From NCBI GenBank assembly GCA_027618565.1, contig JAQCEQ010000015.1, forward strand, positions 1 to 58,930: DNA of 58,930 nt, written 5' to 3'. Shown one piece after another: positions 1-8,845 of this stretch; position 1 is the stretch's first letter; each line of letters begins with the position of its first letter. The DNA comes from Planctomycetota bacterium. Lineage in GTDB: Bacteria; Planctomycetota; Phycisphaerae; Phycisphaerales; SM1A02. The notes under the pieces were generated by a model. That model was given only the letters and a program-made list of their open reading frames with translations, searched no databases and had not been told where the DNA came from. Made by a program: the position numbers and the translations under genes.

Positions 1-69
1 AACGGTGATGGCCTCGTGGACGGCGCCGACCTCGCTGCGGTGCTGGGCGCGTGGGGAATGGTGCCGTAG
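1..69 (+). CDS. C-terminal end of a dockerin-bearing secreted protein (partial)
   Basis: The first 22 codons read NGDGLVDGADLAAVLGAWG then MVP and a TAG stop. This is a calcium-binding dockerin/EF-hand repeat: Asn-Gly-Asp-Gly loop, aspartates at positions 3, 7 and 10, and a hydrophobic F-helix ending in WG. Such repeats typically close very large extracellular proteins in Phycisphaerae-type planctomycetes. The gene starts outside the window, so the body of the protein cannot be named. The frame is open from base 1. Confidence 0.75.
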   Translation, partial: NGDGLVDGADLAAVLGAWGMVP

Positions 70-128
70 TCCTATGCGGCGGAACGAGTCGGTCGCCCCC
101 GCCTGATTCCAAGTAACTTGCGCGACCC

Positions 129-2000
129 ATGGTCGCCCCTGAGCAGCACGCTGGACACCTTGAAAACGCCTCCGCCGCTGACTCGGCTCACGCCCCTGGG
201 CCCGCCGCCGGGGCGATCAAGATCGTGGTCGCCACCGACTGCGGCTCCACCACCACCAAGGCCATCCTGATCCAAGAGGTGGACGGGGTGTTTCGGCAGA
301 CGCACCGCGGCGAGGCGCCAACCACCGTCGAAGAGCCCTTCGCCGATGTGACCGTGGGAGTCACCAACTCCGTGACGGAACTGGAAGAGTTGTCCGGCCG
401 TCGACTGATCAATCCCGACGGCACCATCCTTCGCCGCACGTCACCCACCGACCCCAACGGCTGCGACATCTACATCTCCACTTCCAGCGCGGGCGGCGGC
501 CTGCAGATGATGGTGGCGGGTGTCGTTCGCCAGATGACCGCCGAGAGCGCCAAGCGCGCGGCGCTGGGTGCGGGTGCCATCGTGATGGACACGATCGCCA
601 GCAATGACAAGCGCCGGCCGCACGAGCAGATCCAGCGCATTCGCGAACTGCGTCCCGACATGGTGCTCCTCTCCGGCGGCACCGACGGCGGCGACACCAA
701 GAAGGTGACGGAGTTGGCGGAACTCATCGCGCCGGCCAAGCCTCGGCCGCGCTTTGGCGGCGAGTACTCCATGCCGATCATCTTTGCCGGCAACAAGGAT
801 GCCGCGCCTGGCGTTCGCAAGGTCTTCCAGCACGGTGGATTTGACCTCTCCGTCGTGGACAACCTGCGGCCGTCGCTGGAGAACGAGAACTTGGGCCCCG
901 CGCGCGACCGCATCCACGATGTGTTCCTGGAGCATGTCATGGCGCATGCGCCCGGCTACGACAAGCTGATGCGCTGGTCCAACGCGCCCATCATGCCCAC
1001 GCCCGGCGCGGTGGGCGACATTCTGCAGGCGATCGCGCGCGGCCGCAACATCAATGCCATCGGCGTGGACATTGGCGGCGCCACCACCGACGTGTTCAGC
1101 GTCTTTGGCCCGCACTTCAACCGCACCGTGAGCGCCAACCTGGGGATGTCGTACTCCATCTCCAATGTGTGCGCCGAGGCCGGCATGGCCAACATCCTGC
1201 GGTGGGTGCACCTGACCCAGATGGACGAGCGCGAGCTTCGCAATCGCGTCAAGAACAAGATGATCCGGCCGACCACGATCCCACAGTCGCTGGAGGCGCT
1301 CATCTTTGAGCAGGCGGTGGCTCGCGAGGCGCTGCGGCTGGCGTACATCCAGCACCGCGAGTTTGCCACCAATCTCAAGGGGGTGCAGCAGCAGCGCACC
1401 GTCGGCGACACCTTCGCGCAGAAGCAGGGCGGATCGTCCATCGTCGACAGCCTGGCGCTGGACCTCCTGGTCGCGTCCGGCGGCGTCCTCAGCCACGCGC
1501 CGCGCATGGAACAGACGGCGATGATGCTGGTGGATGCCTTTGAGCCCGAGGGGTTCACCGAGCTGGCCAAGGATTCCATCTTCATGATGCCGCACCTGGG
1601 CGTGCTGGCCAGTGTGCACGAGCGCGCCGCCATGGAAGTCTTCGAGCGCGACTGCCTCATTTACATGGGCACCTGCATCGCGCCCGCGGGGACCGCGGTG
1701 TGGGGCAAGCCTGTGGCGAAATACTCGATCGATGGCGTCGGTCAAGGCACCCTCCTCGGCGGCGAGATGAAGCGATTCGCGCTCGCTGGCGACGCCCGCG
1801 CGCGTGCGGAAATCGCCCCTGAGAAGGGCCTTGATGTCGGCGCGGGGCCTGGCAAGCCGGTCACTCGCGAGATCCGCGGCGGCACCGTGGGGCTCATCTT
1901 GGATGGCCGCGGTCGACCGCTCGTCCTGCCATCCACTCGCGAGGAGTGCCGCACGGCGATGGACTCTTGGGTTAAGGCACTGGACCTTTATCCCAGCTAG
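129..2000 (+). CDS. MutL/GlmL-like ASKHA-fold ATPase (glutamate mutase reactivase family)
   Basis: 623 aa. An ASKHA nucleotide-binding fold is visible: phosphate-1 loop ATDCGSTTTKAI near residue 36, LLSGGTDGGDT near 183, phosphate-2 loop GVDIGGATTDV near 312, and an adenosine-type ASGGVLSHAP motif near 448. This arrangement is that of GlmL/MutL, the protein that reactivates B12-dependent glutamate mutase. No glmS or glmE mutase gene is nearby. Instead it heads a run of five genes for a barrel protein and membrane proteins, spaced 3 to 16 bp apart. I infer that the ATPase energises or assembles that complex rather than repairing a mutase. The first 30 residues are low-complexity, so the true start could be internal. 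Family call good, role unknown. Confidence 0.8.
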   Translation: MVAPEQHAGHLENASAADSAHAPGPAAGAIKIVVATDCGSTTTKAILIQEVDGVFRQTHRGEAPTTVEEPFADVTVGVTNSVTELEELSGRRLINPDGTILRRTSPTDPNGCDIYISTSSAGGGLQMMVAGVVRQMTAESAKRAALGAGAIVMDTIASNDKRRPHEQIQRIRELRPDMVLLSGGTDGGDTKKVTELAELIAPAKPRPRFGGEYSMPIIFAGNKDAAPGVRKVFQHGGFDLSVVDNLRPSLENENLGPARDRIHDVFLEHVMAHAPGYDKLMRWSNAPIMPTPGAVGDILQAIARGRNINAIGVDIGGATTDVFSVFGPHFNRTVSANLGMSYSISNVCAEAGMANILRWVHLTQMDERELRNRVKNKMIRPTTIPQSLEALIFEQAVAREALRLAYIQHREFATNLKGVQQQRTVGDTFAQKQGGSSIVDSLALDLLVASGGVLSHAPRMEQTAMMLVDAFEPEGFTELAKDSIFMMPHLGVLASVHERAAMEVFERDCLIYMGTCIAPAGTAVWGKPVAKYSIDGVGQGTLLGGEMKRFALAGDARARAEIAPEKGLDVGAGPGKPVTREIRGGTVGLILDGRGRPLVLPSTREECRTAMDSWVKALDLYPS

Positions 2001-2012
2001 GCTCACCCGCTC

Positions 2013-3167
2013 GTGGCGAAGGCATACACACCAGGACTCAAGGTCGCTGCCCACAGCACCTATCGCTCCCGGCGCCTCCTGCCGATCAAGGGTGAAGTGC
2101 TGGTTCGGGTGGGGGACCTGGTGAATCCATCCACCCCGGTCGCGCGCACCTACCTGGAGGGCGAGGCCACGCCGATGAAGCTGGCCAACTTGCTTGGCGC
2201 GCAGCCGCGCGAGCTGCCATCGCTCATGCTCAAGCCGGTGGGATCGCGCGTCGCCAATGGCGAGCCGATTGCCCGCAGCAAGGGCATCTTCGGGATGATG
2301 AAGACCGAGGTGAAGTCCACCGCCGAAGGCACCATCGAGAGCATCTCCGAGACGACCGGCATGGCCATCATTCGGGGCGAGCCGATCCCCGTGCAAGTGG
2401 ACGGCTATGTCGCGGGCTCCGTCGTGGAAGTGATCGAGGGCGAGGGCGTGGTGGTGGAAGCCCAGGCCGCCGTGGTGCAAGGCATCTTCGGCGTGTCGGG
2501 CGAAGCCTCGGGACCGATCAAGGTGGTGTGCGCGGCACCCACCGAAGTCTGCGACACCGACCACATCGATGCGTCCTGCAAGGGATGCGTGGTGGTGGGC
2601 GGCGCGCGGATGACCGCCGCGGCCATCAAGAAGGCCAAGGCCGTTGGCGCCGCCGCGCTGGTCTCCGGCGGCCTGGACGATTCCGACCTGCGCGACTTCC
2701 TCGGCTACGACCTGGGTGTAGCGATCACTGGCACCGAGAAGACGGGACTCACCGTCATCGTCACCGAGGGCTTTGGCGACATTGCCATGGCCGACCGGAC
2801 GTTTCATCTCTTGAAGGGGTTGGAGGGTCGACTGGCCAGCGTCAACGGTGCCACGCAGATTCGCGCGGGCGTCATGCGTCCAGAGATCGTGGTGCCGCTG
2901 GATGACGCGGGCGTTGCTGCGGCGAAGGCCGCCATGGCCGCGCGACTCGCTGCGTCGGTCGCGCACGAAGAGGGCTCACTGGAGATCGGCGTCTTTGTGC
3001 GCATCATCCGAGACCCGCACTTTGGCGTGATCGGCACGGTCGCTGCGCTGCCTGAGGCGCCCGCGGTGCTTGGCTCCGGCTCCAAGGCCCGCGTCTTGGA
3101 TGTCAAACTCTCCGACGGCACGATCGTCACGATTCCGCGCGCCAATGTGGAGCTCATCGAAGGCTGA
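2013..3167 (+). CDS. RnfC/biotinyl-like barrel protein of the MutL-membrane locus
   Basis: 384 aa with a GTG start 12 bp after the ATPase gene. The N-terminal third (GEVLVRVGDLVNPSTPVART, then GTIESISETTGMAIIRGEPI) resembles barrel-sandwich hybrid domains of RnfC/NqrA or lipoyl-type proteins. The middle third has a cysteine pair (CDTDHIDASCKGC) followed by an alpha/beta segment rich in VVVGGARMT and VSGGLDDSD turns. The C-terminal 40 residues look like a small SH3/KOW-type barrel (VLDVKLSDGTIVTIPRANVELI). No signal peptide or membrane segment is seen, so it is probably cytoplasmic and peripheral. It is inferred to link the ATPase to the membrane proteins encoded next. Specific function unknown. 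Confidence 0.7.
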   Translation: MAKAYTPGLKVAAHSTYRSRRLLPIKGEVLVRVGDLVNPSTPVARTYLEGEATPMKLANLLGAQPRELPSLMLKPVGSRVANGEPIARSKGIFGMMKTEVKSTAEGTIESISETTGMAIIRGEPIPVQVDGYVAGSVVEVIEGEGVVVEAQAAVVQGIFGVSGEASGPIKVVCAAPTEVCDTDHIDASCKGCVVVGGARMTAAAIKKAKAVGAAALVSGGLDDSDLRDFLGYDLGVAITGTEKTGLTVIVTEGFGDIAMADRTFHLLKGLEGRLASVNGATQIRAGVMRPEIVVPLDDAGVAAAKAAMAARLAASVAHEEGSLEIGVFVRIIRDPHFGVIGTVAALPEAPAVLGSGSKARVLDVKLSDGTIVTIPRANVELIEG

Positions 3168-3170
3168 TCC

Positions 3171-4082
3171 ATGGTGAGCATGATCGATTCAGTCCTTGTG
3201 AGCCTCACCCTCGCCGCGCAAGATGCTGCTGGCGCAGGGGCCGATGGCGCCACCGCTCCCGCCGCGGCAGCAGAGAGTTTCTTCGTTTCCGGCCGCGGCG
3301 CGCTGTTTGGCTGGCTGGTGGTGATCAGCGTGTTCGTGCTTGTCTCGATCATGAAGGCCCGCGCGGGCAAGGTCTTCAAGGTCCGGCCGATCGCGGGGCT
3401 TTCCGCGGTGGACGAGGCCGTGGGCCGCGCCACCGAGATGGGTCGACCCGTCCTCTTCATTCCCGGCATCCAGGACATGGACAATGTCCAGACGATTGCC
3501 GGCCTCACGATCCTGTCGCGTGTGGGCAAGACGACCGCCGACTACGACGCGCACATTGAAGTACCCGTGAGCCGCTCGCTGGTGATGACCGCAGGCCGCG
3601 AAGCGCTGAGTGCGTCGTACCTGGCCGCGGGCCGGCCTGACTCGTTCAACGAAGACCAGGTCTACTACGTGACCGACGAACAGTTTGGCTACACCGCGTA
3701 TGTCTCCGGGCTGATGGTTCGCAAGAAGCCCGCCGCGTGCTTCTATATGGGCCAGTTCTTCGCCGAGAGCCTGATCCTCGCCGAGACTGGCAATTCCATT
3801 GGTGCCATCCAGATCGCCGGCACCGCAGAGACCAGCCAGTTGCCATTTTTCGTGGCGGCCTGTGACTACACGCTGATCGGCGAGGAGTTCTTCGCCGCGA
3901 GCGCGTATCTCTCCGGCGAGCCCGACCAGATGGGCAGCCTGCGTGGCCAGGATCTGAGCAAGGCGCTGGTGGGGGCGGTGCTGGTGCTGGGGGTCGTCGT
4001 GATGACCGTCGGCGCGCTCGCCGGCGGTCTGGTCGACCTGGGCAGCGTTTCGAGATTCTTCCAATCGTTGGTGGGAGGCTGA
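3171..4082 (+). CDS. Membrane protein with conserved soluble domain (resembles DUF6754)
   Basis: 303 aa. A hydrophobic N-terminus is followed by a membrane segment (LFGWLVVISVFVLVSIM, about residues 45-62). A soluble alpha/beta domain of about 180 residues comes next, including GRPVLFIPGIQDMDNVQT, YYVTDEQFGYTAYV and GNSIGAIQIAGTAETSQLPFF. A second membrane segment lies near the C-terminus (ALVGAVLVLGVVVMTVGALA). From memory the soluble domain resembles proteins annotated DUF6754; I could not verify this. It starts 3 bp after the barrel gene and ends 3 bp before the next membrane gene, so it is almost certainly translated from the same operon. Catalytic motifs are not apparent; it may be a structural or ligand-sensing subunit. 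Confidence 0.7.
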   Translation: MVSMIDSVLVSLTLAAQDAAGAGADGATAPAAAAESFFVSGRGALFGWLVVISVFVLVSIMKARAGKVFKVRPIAGLSAVDEAVGRATEMGRPVLFIPGIQDMDNVQTIAGLTILSRVGKTTADYDAHIEVPVSRSLVMTAGREALSASYLAAGRPDSFNEDQVYYVTDEQFGYTAYVSGLMVRKKPAACFYMGQFFAESLILAETGNSIGAIQIAGTAETSQLPFFVAACDYTLIGEEFFAASAYLSGEPDQMGSLRGQDLSKALVGAVLVLGVVVMTVGALAGGLVDLGSVSRFFQSLVGG

Positions 4083-4085
4083 CGA

Positions 4086-4787
4086 ATGAGCAGGCAACTG
4101 GCCATCATCGTCACGCTCGTCGCCGGTGTCCTCATGGTCGTGTCGGGCTTCATCAAGCCGACGCAGGGGTGGGGCGAGGATGCCGCAGAGTGGTTCAACA
4201 TCCTGGCTGCGATGGCCTTTGTGCTGGGTGCGGCCAATCTCGCCAAGGTCCACCTCTCCAAGATTTCCTCGCGGGACGCGGGGTGGGGTTTCTCCGCGGT
4301 CACGCTCTTGGCGTTCGCGGTCACGCTTGCGGTCGGGCTCTTCAAGGTCGGCGTCAACCCGATGCCGGCATTTCCAGATGTGCCGATGAGCGGAGGGAAG
4401 GACGCCGAAGGCAGCGCCTTCTGGTGGGTCTACACCTATGTGTTGTCGTCCATCACCGCGACGATGTTCTCGCTGCTGGCGTTCTATGTCGCCAGCGCCG
4501 CGTTCCGTGCCTTCCGGGCCAAGAACACGGAGGCCACCCTCTTGCTGGTCGCGGCGTTCATCGTGCTGCTTGGGCGCACCTTCGCCGGTGTCGTGCTGAC
4601 GGGCTGGATTCCCGCTGACAGCGACTGGGCGTTCCTGCGCTTTGAGAACCTCTCCACGACGATCTTCGAGGTCTTTGCCAGCGCCGGCAATCGAGCCATC
4701 ATCATCGGCATCGCGCTGGGCGTGGCGGCCACCAGCCTCAAGATCATCCTGGGCATCGATCGCTCCTACATGGGGTCCGGAGACTGA
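4086..4787 (+). CDS. Six-helix integral membrane protein of the MutL-membrane locus
   Basis: 233 aa, almost entirely hydrophobic. About six membrane helices can be read, beginning near residues 4, 36, 64, 115, 146 and 200, with short loops. A Trp/Asp-rich patch (GWIPADSDWAFLRF) lies between helices 5 and 6. No known transporter signature is recognised. It lies 3 bp after the upstream gene and 2 bp before the downstream one, so it is an operon member. It is probably one of two polytopic subunits of the complex, the other being the product of 5730-6806. Confidence 0.7.
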   Translation: MSRQLAIIVTLVAGVLMVVSGFIKPTQGWGEDAAEWFNILAAMAFVLGAANLAKVHLSKISSRDAGWGFSAVTLLAFAVTLAVGLFKVGVNPMPAFPDVPMSGGKDAEGSAFWWVYTYVLSSITATMFSLLAFYVASAAFRAFRAKNTEATLLLVAAFIVLLGRTFAGVVLTGWIPADSDWAFLRFENLSTTIFEVFASAGNRAIIIGIALGVAATSLKIILGIDRSYMGSGD

Positions 4788-4789
4788 CC

Positions 4790-5713
4790 ATGTCATTCAT
4801 TGACCGACTGGACGCGATCGACCGCCGCTGGATCTTCTTGATGATGGCCTGCGCGGTGGCGATCCCGATCATCGTGATCGGCCTGACGGGGGCTCGATTC
4901 CCTGAAGTGCCTGGCCCAACTTCCACGGCTACCTTCGAGACGATCGAAGCGCTGCCCGAGGGTGCCAAGGTGCTCTTCTCCTTTGACTTTGACCCCGCCA
5001 GCGCCGGCGAACTCCAGCCGATGGCCAACGCGTTCATGCGCCACCTGGGGCAGAAGAAAGCGAAGGTCTATTGCCAGACGCTGTGGGCTTCCGCTACGCC
5101 GCTCATCGAGGAAACACTCAAGAAGTGCTTGCTCACGCAGAGTCCCGACTTGGTCTACGGGGTGGACTATGTCAATCTCGGCTACCAAGCCGGCAACGAA
5201 GGCGTCATGAAGGTCATCTCGACCGACTACAAGCAGTCGTTTCCCACGGACGCGAAGGGGACGCGCACCACGGCCATTCCGATGATGGAGGGGATCGAGA
5301 ACACCAGTTCCTTCGACCTCATCATGGTGGTGAGTGCGGGCTACCCGGGCTCCAAGGAGTGGGTGCAGTATGTGGTGTCGCCAACGCTGGGCAAGGGAAA
5401 GCCCATCCAGCTGGTGGCCGGCGTCACCGGCGTGTCCGCGCCGCAGTTGGTGCCCTACTTTCCCACGCAGATGCAGGGGATGCTGGCCGCGATCAAGGGC
5501 GCCGCCGAGTACGAGTACATGGTGAACGAGGTCATCAAGGCAGCCAACCCAGGCAAGCCATTGCCGCCTGCGTACATGGAGGCGCAGCGACGCATGGCGC
5601 CGCAGCTCTTTGGCCACTTGCTCATGGTGGGGCTCATCATCGTGGGCAACACGATCTTCTTTGTCAAGCGACGGCAGTCGCGCAGCGGCAGTGCCATGAA
5701 GGCGGCCGCCTAG
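4790..5713 (+). CDS. Bitopic membrane protein with large extracytoplasmic domain
   Basis: 307 aa. An N-terminal membrane helix (WIFLMMACAVAIPIIVIGL, residues 15-33) is followed by about 230 soluble residues, then a C-terminal helix (LLMVGLIIVGNTIFFV) and a basic tail (KRRQSRSG). The middle domain has alpha/beta character (VLFSFDFDPASAGELQPM, FDLIMVVSAGYPGSKEWVQY, IQLVAGVTGVSAPQLVPYF). That is reminiscent of a Rossmann-like binding domain, possibly facing the outside given the tail charge. It sits 2 bp after the six-helix gene. Function unknown; it is probably a binding subunit of the same complex. Confidence 0.7.
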   Translation: MSFIDRLDAIDRRWIFLMMACAVAIPIIVIGLTGARFPEVPGPTSTATFETIEALPEGAKVLFSFDFDPASAGELQPMANAFMRHLGQKKAKVYCQTLWASATPLIEETLKKCLLTQSPDLVYGVDYVNLGYQAGNEGVMKVISTDYKQSFPTDAKGTRTTAIPMMEGIENTSSFDLIMVVSAGYPGSKEWVQYVVSPTLGKGKPIQLVAGVTGVSAPQLVPYFPTQMQGMLAAIKGAAEYEYMVNEVIKAANPGKPLPPAYMEAQRRMAPQLFGHLLMVGLIIVGNTIFFVKRRQSRSGSAMKAAA

Positions 5714-5729
5714 CCGGCAGGATCAGACG

Positions 5730-6806
5730 ATGAACCAGAAGAAAACCTGGACCATCATTCTTGTGCTCGCAGCCGTGCTGCTCGCGATCCGTTCGTTCAC
5801 GGGACCCGGGATGGCCAAGGTCTTTGTGGAGGACCAACGGTTCGCCTTCAAGCAAGCGGGCGAGAAGGAAGTGGACGGGGCCATGAAGCCGGCGTTTGAG
5901 GCGGTGGCGCCCGGGACCGAGGGCGCGATCGAGTGGACCACCGAGTCGGAAGTCCCTCCGCGCGCCTACTACGCGGCTGAAGCGGCCAGCCCAGGTCAGT
6001 CGGCCATTCACCTCAGCACCAGCCGCACGATTGGCGTGTGGGTGGCGGCGCTCCTCACGCTCTTTATCTTCAGTTTCCTCTACCGGGACAACCCCCTCTA
6101 CAAGTTCGCAGAGGCGACCATCGTGGGCGTGTCCGCGGCGTACTGGGGCATCGTTGGATTCTGGGACACGCTGATGCCGAAGCTCTTCGGCGCCATTGTG
6201 CCCGCGATCGTCACCGCCAACTTCATGCCGGGGCTCAAGGAGGAATACAACTTCTGGATCCTGGTGCCGGCCGCGCTGGGCATCATGCTGTTGTGCCGGC
6301 TCAACCGCAGCGTTGCCGCCGTCAGCGTCATCCCGCTGGCGTTCATCGTGGGGACCACCTCGGGACTCAAGTTCGTCAGCTATGTGGAGTCTGACCTCTT
6401 GGCGCAGACGGCCAGCACGATGAAGCCGCTCTTGGTGGCGGCGCCGGCGCTGGCCACCGGCGCAGCGGACGGCACCGCGAATGGTCTGTCGCTTGGCCTC
6501 TCCATCAAGCAGGCGCTGATCTTCGTGGGCGTGGTCAGCGGCCTCGTGTACTTCTTCTTCAGTGTCGAGCACAAGGGCATCGTTGGCAAGACCGCCCGGG
6601 TCGGCATCTGGTACCTGATGATCACCTTCGGCGCGGCGTTCGGCTTCACGGTGATGGGTCGCATCGCGCTCTTTGCAGCACGTTGCGAATTCATCTTTGA
6701 CGACTGGCTCTGGCTGATCGACCCCACCGAGAAGCGAGTGGTGGTCGAGGCGGCGGTCGCCAGCGTGAATGCGCTGCTCCCGGTGCTGCCAGGCGTTGGA
6801 CTCTGA
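5730..6806 (+). CDS. Polytopic membrane protein closing the MutL-membrane locus
   Basis: 358 aa. One helix at residues 6-21 is followed by a soluble stretch of about 80 residues. Then comes a cluster of helices: IGVWVAALLTLFIFSFLY, FAEATIVGVSAAYWGIVGFW, FWILVPAALGIMLL, a later QALIFVGVVSGLVYFFFSV, and a final segment rich in Phe and Gly. The long lumenal-side first loop and the regularly spaced helices suggest a channel-like or scaffold subunit, but no family is recognised. It starts 16 bp after the previous stop and ends 59 bp before zwf, so it is the last member of the six-gene run. Confidence 0.7.
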   Translation: MNQKKTWTIILVLAAVLLAIRSFTGPGMAKVFVEDQRFAFKQAGEKEVDGAMKPAFEAVAPGTEGAIEWTTESEVPPRAYYAAEAASPGQSAIHLSTSRTIGVWVAALLTLFIFSFLYRDNPLYKFAEATIVGVSAAYWGIVGFWDTLMPKLFGAIVPAIVTANFMPGLKEEYNFWILVPAALGIMLLCRLNRSVAAVSVIPLAFIVGTTSGLKFVSYVESDLLAQTASTMKPLLVAAPALATGAADGTANGLSLGLSIKQALIFVGVVSGLVYFFFSVEHKGIVGKTARVGIWYLMITFGAAFGFTVMGRIALFAARCEFIFDDWLWLIDPTEKRVVVEAAVASVNALLPVLPGVGL

Positions 6807-6865
6807 GCGCCGGACGATGGGCGTCGCATCCATCTCCGGGGGTCTTTCGGTAGCCTTCCCGCGCC

Positions 6866-8395
6866 ATGCCTCCAGCCAAGCCGGTCGTCGCCGCGGATCC
6901 ATCAGTCGTCGTTATCTTCGGGGCGTCCGGGGACCTGACCTCCCGCAAGCTCCTGCCGGCGCTTTACGAGATGGACCACCTGGGGCTCCTGCCCAAGGCG
7001 ACCAGGATCATCGGCGTGGCGCGTCGGGACAAGACGGACGACGAGTGGCGCGAGGAAATGCGCGCGAGCGCCGCCGAACACGCGACCAACTTTGACGCGG
7101 CGGCGTGGCAGTCGTTTGCCAAGCGAGTCTTCTATCACGCGGCCGACGCGACAGTAGCGGACGACTACGCCGGTATCGCCCAGCGCATCAAGGCGATCGA
7201 CCCCACGAGTGAGACGAAGGGCAACATCCTCTTCTTCCTGTCGGTGGCGCCGTCCCTCTACGCGCCGATCACGCGCGCGGTGGGGACCAGCGAGTTGGTC
7301 GTAGAAGGTCGTCGATGGTGCACCCTAGACCCTGCGAACCGTTCGTGGCAGCGCGTGGTGATCGAGAAGCCCTTTGGCCACGACGCCACCAGCGCCGCGG
7401 AGCTCAACCGCGAGCTGGCACAGGTCTTTGACGAGACCGCCATCTTCCGCATCGACCACTACCTGGCGAAGGATGTGGTGCAGTCCACGCAGGTCCTCCG
7501 ATTTGCCAACACGATCTTTGAGCCGGTGTGGAACCACCGCTATGTGGACCATGTCCAGATCAGTGCGTGCGAGACCCTGGGCGTGGAGGATCGCGTCGCG
7601 TTCTACGACCAGACCGGTGCCCTTCGCGACATGATCCAGTCGCACTTGATGCAGGTGTTTGCCTTCATCGCGATGGAGCCACCCGCGCGCATGTCGGCGC
7701 AGGACATCCAGGCGGAGAAGCTCAAGGTGGTCCGGTCGATCCGCCCCGTGGCCGCCGGCGATGTCACGGAATCGTGCGCGTTCGGGCAGTACGGGGGCGG
7801 GCCGGAGTGCACGCCGTATGTGGATCTTCCTGGCGTGGCCAAGGGGTCCACGACAGAGACTTTTGCGGCGATCCGGCTTGAAGTGGACAACTGGCGATGG
7901 GCGGGTACGCCCTTTTACTTCCGCAGCGGCAAGCGGCTGGCAGAGAAGCGAACGGAGGTCGTTGTGCAGTTCAAGGAGCCAGCAGCGGACCTGTTCACGG
8001 GCGTGCCGCACCCGCACGGACGGGTCTCCGGGAATCGACTCGTCCTGCGCATCGCGCCACAAGAGGGTGCCAGGCTCACCTTTTCCAGCAAGGTGCCGGG
8101 GCAGGGGATCCAGATTCGCCCGACGCACATGGATGTCGACTTCCAGAAGGAGTTCGGCTCCGAAACCGTGGAGGCCTACGGGCCGCTCTTCATCGACGCC
8201 ATGCGCGGCGACCAAACGCTCTTCAAGCACCGGCTTGAGGTGGAAGGCGCATGGGATGCCGTGATGCCCTACATCGATGAGCGAAGTGCCGACGCTCGCA
8301 AGGCGATCGCCTCCAACTACGCGCCCGCATCGTGGGGGCCAGCCGCTGCTGAGGCGCTCATGGCGCGCGATGGCCGCGCGTGGAACACCGACTGA
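6866..8395 (+). CDS. zwf: Glucose-6-phosphate 1-dehydrogenase
   Basis: 509 aa, the usual family length. The enzyme oxidises glucose-6-phosphate with NAD(P)+ to 6-phosphogluconolactone, the entry step of the oxidative pentose phosphate pathway. The nucleotide-binding motif FGASGDLTSRKLLPALY lies near residue 18. The substrate site RIDHYLAKD lies near residue 194 (usual form RIDHYLGKE), and the catalytic histidine is in MIQSHLMQVFAFIAMEPP. No pgl or gnd lies beside it. It follows the membrane locus by 59 bp and its convergent neighbour is the tRNA-binding gene. The ATG start is chosen because the Rossmann strand begins only 14 residues later. Confidence 0.96.
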   Translation: MPPAKPVVAADPSVVVIFGASGDLTSRKLLPALYEMDHLGLLPKATRIIGVARRDKTDDEWREEMRASAAEHATNFDAAAWQSFAKRVFYHAADATVADDYAGIAQRIKAIDPTSETKGNILFFLSVAPSLYAPITRAVGTSELVVEGRRWCTLDPANRSWQRVVIEKPFGHDATSAAELNRELAQVFDETAIFRIDHYLAKDVVQSTQVLRFANTIFEPVWNHRYVDHVQISACETLGVEDRVAFYDQTGALRDMIQSHLMQVFAFIAMEPPARMSAQDIQAEKLKVVRSIRPVAAGDVTESCAFGQYGGGPECTPYVDLPGVAKGSTTETFAAIRLEVDNWRWAGTPFYFRSGKRLAEKRTEVVVQFKEPAADLFTGVPHPHGRVSGNRLVLRIAPQEGARLTFSSKVPGQGIQIRPTHMDVDFQKEFGSETVEAYGPLFIDAMRGDQTLFKHRLEVEGAWDAVMPYIDERSADARKAIASNYAPASWGPAAAEALMARDGRAWNTD

Positions 8396-8449
8396 GGACT
8401 CTCACCAACTTTCGGGGTGTGCGTGAGTGCGTGCAGCACTCGACCGGAT

Positions 8450-8845
8450 TCAAGAAACCTTCGAGCCGGCGGGCACCGCGGCGTCGGGGCGCAGGACGAA
8501 CACGTCGCGCTCGCCGCCGTCACCCTTCACCGCGCTCGCGGCCAGGATCATGCCCTGGCTCACCTCCCCGCGAAGCGTGCGCGGCTCGAGGTTGGCCACG
8601 ATGATCACCTGCGAGCCCACCAGCTTCTCGGGCGCGTACCACGCCTTGATCCCGGCGCAGACCTGGCGGCCGTCAGGGGTGCCATCGTCCAGCTTGATCT
8701 TGAGCAACTTGTCCGCGTTGGGGTGTGGCTCAGCGCTCACGATGGTGGCGACGCGGAGGTCCAGCTTGGCGAAGACATCGAAGGGGATGTTCTCAATCAG
8801 GGGCGATCCCTGGACACCGGGATTGACTGCAACGGCCTCGCTCAC
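8450..8845 (-). CDS. Free-standing MetG C-terminal/EMAPII-type tRNA-binding protein
   Basis: 131 aa. The whole protein is an OB-fold tRNA-binding domain: IPFDVFAKLDLRVATIVSAEPHPNADKLLKIKLD, then VCAGIKAWYAPEKLVGSQVIIVANL and RGEVSQGMILAA. It corresponds to the dimerisation and tRNA-binding extension of methionyl-tRNA synthetase, often annotated as the MetG beta subunit. The catalytic MetG part is not in the window. Its ATG overlaps the stop of the upstream chaperone gene by 4 bp (ATGA), so the two are translationally coupled. It could also be a general tRNA-binding or CsaA-like protein. Confidence 0.85.
   Translation of the reverse strand: MSEAVAVNPGVQGSPLIENIPFDVFAKLDLRVATIVSAEPHPNADKLLKIKLDDGTPDGRQVCAGIKAWYAPEKLVGSQVIIVANLEPRTLRGEVSQGMILAASAVKGDGGERDVFVLRPDAAVPAGSKVS

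Noticed and set aside
441-2966. Minus-strand open frame of 841 codons across the MutL-like genes
   Set aside because: High-GC shadow of two well-supported plus-strand genes; its translation has low-complexity His/Arg/Gly composition with no family motif.
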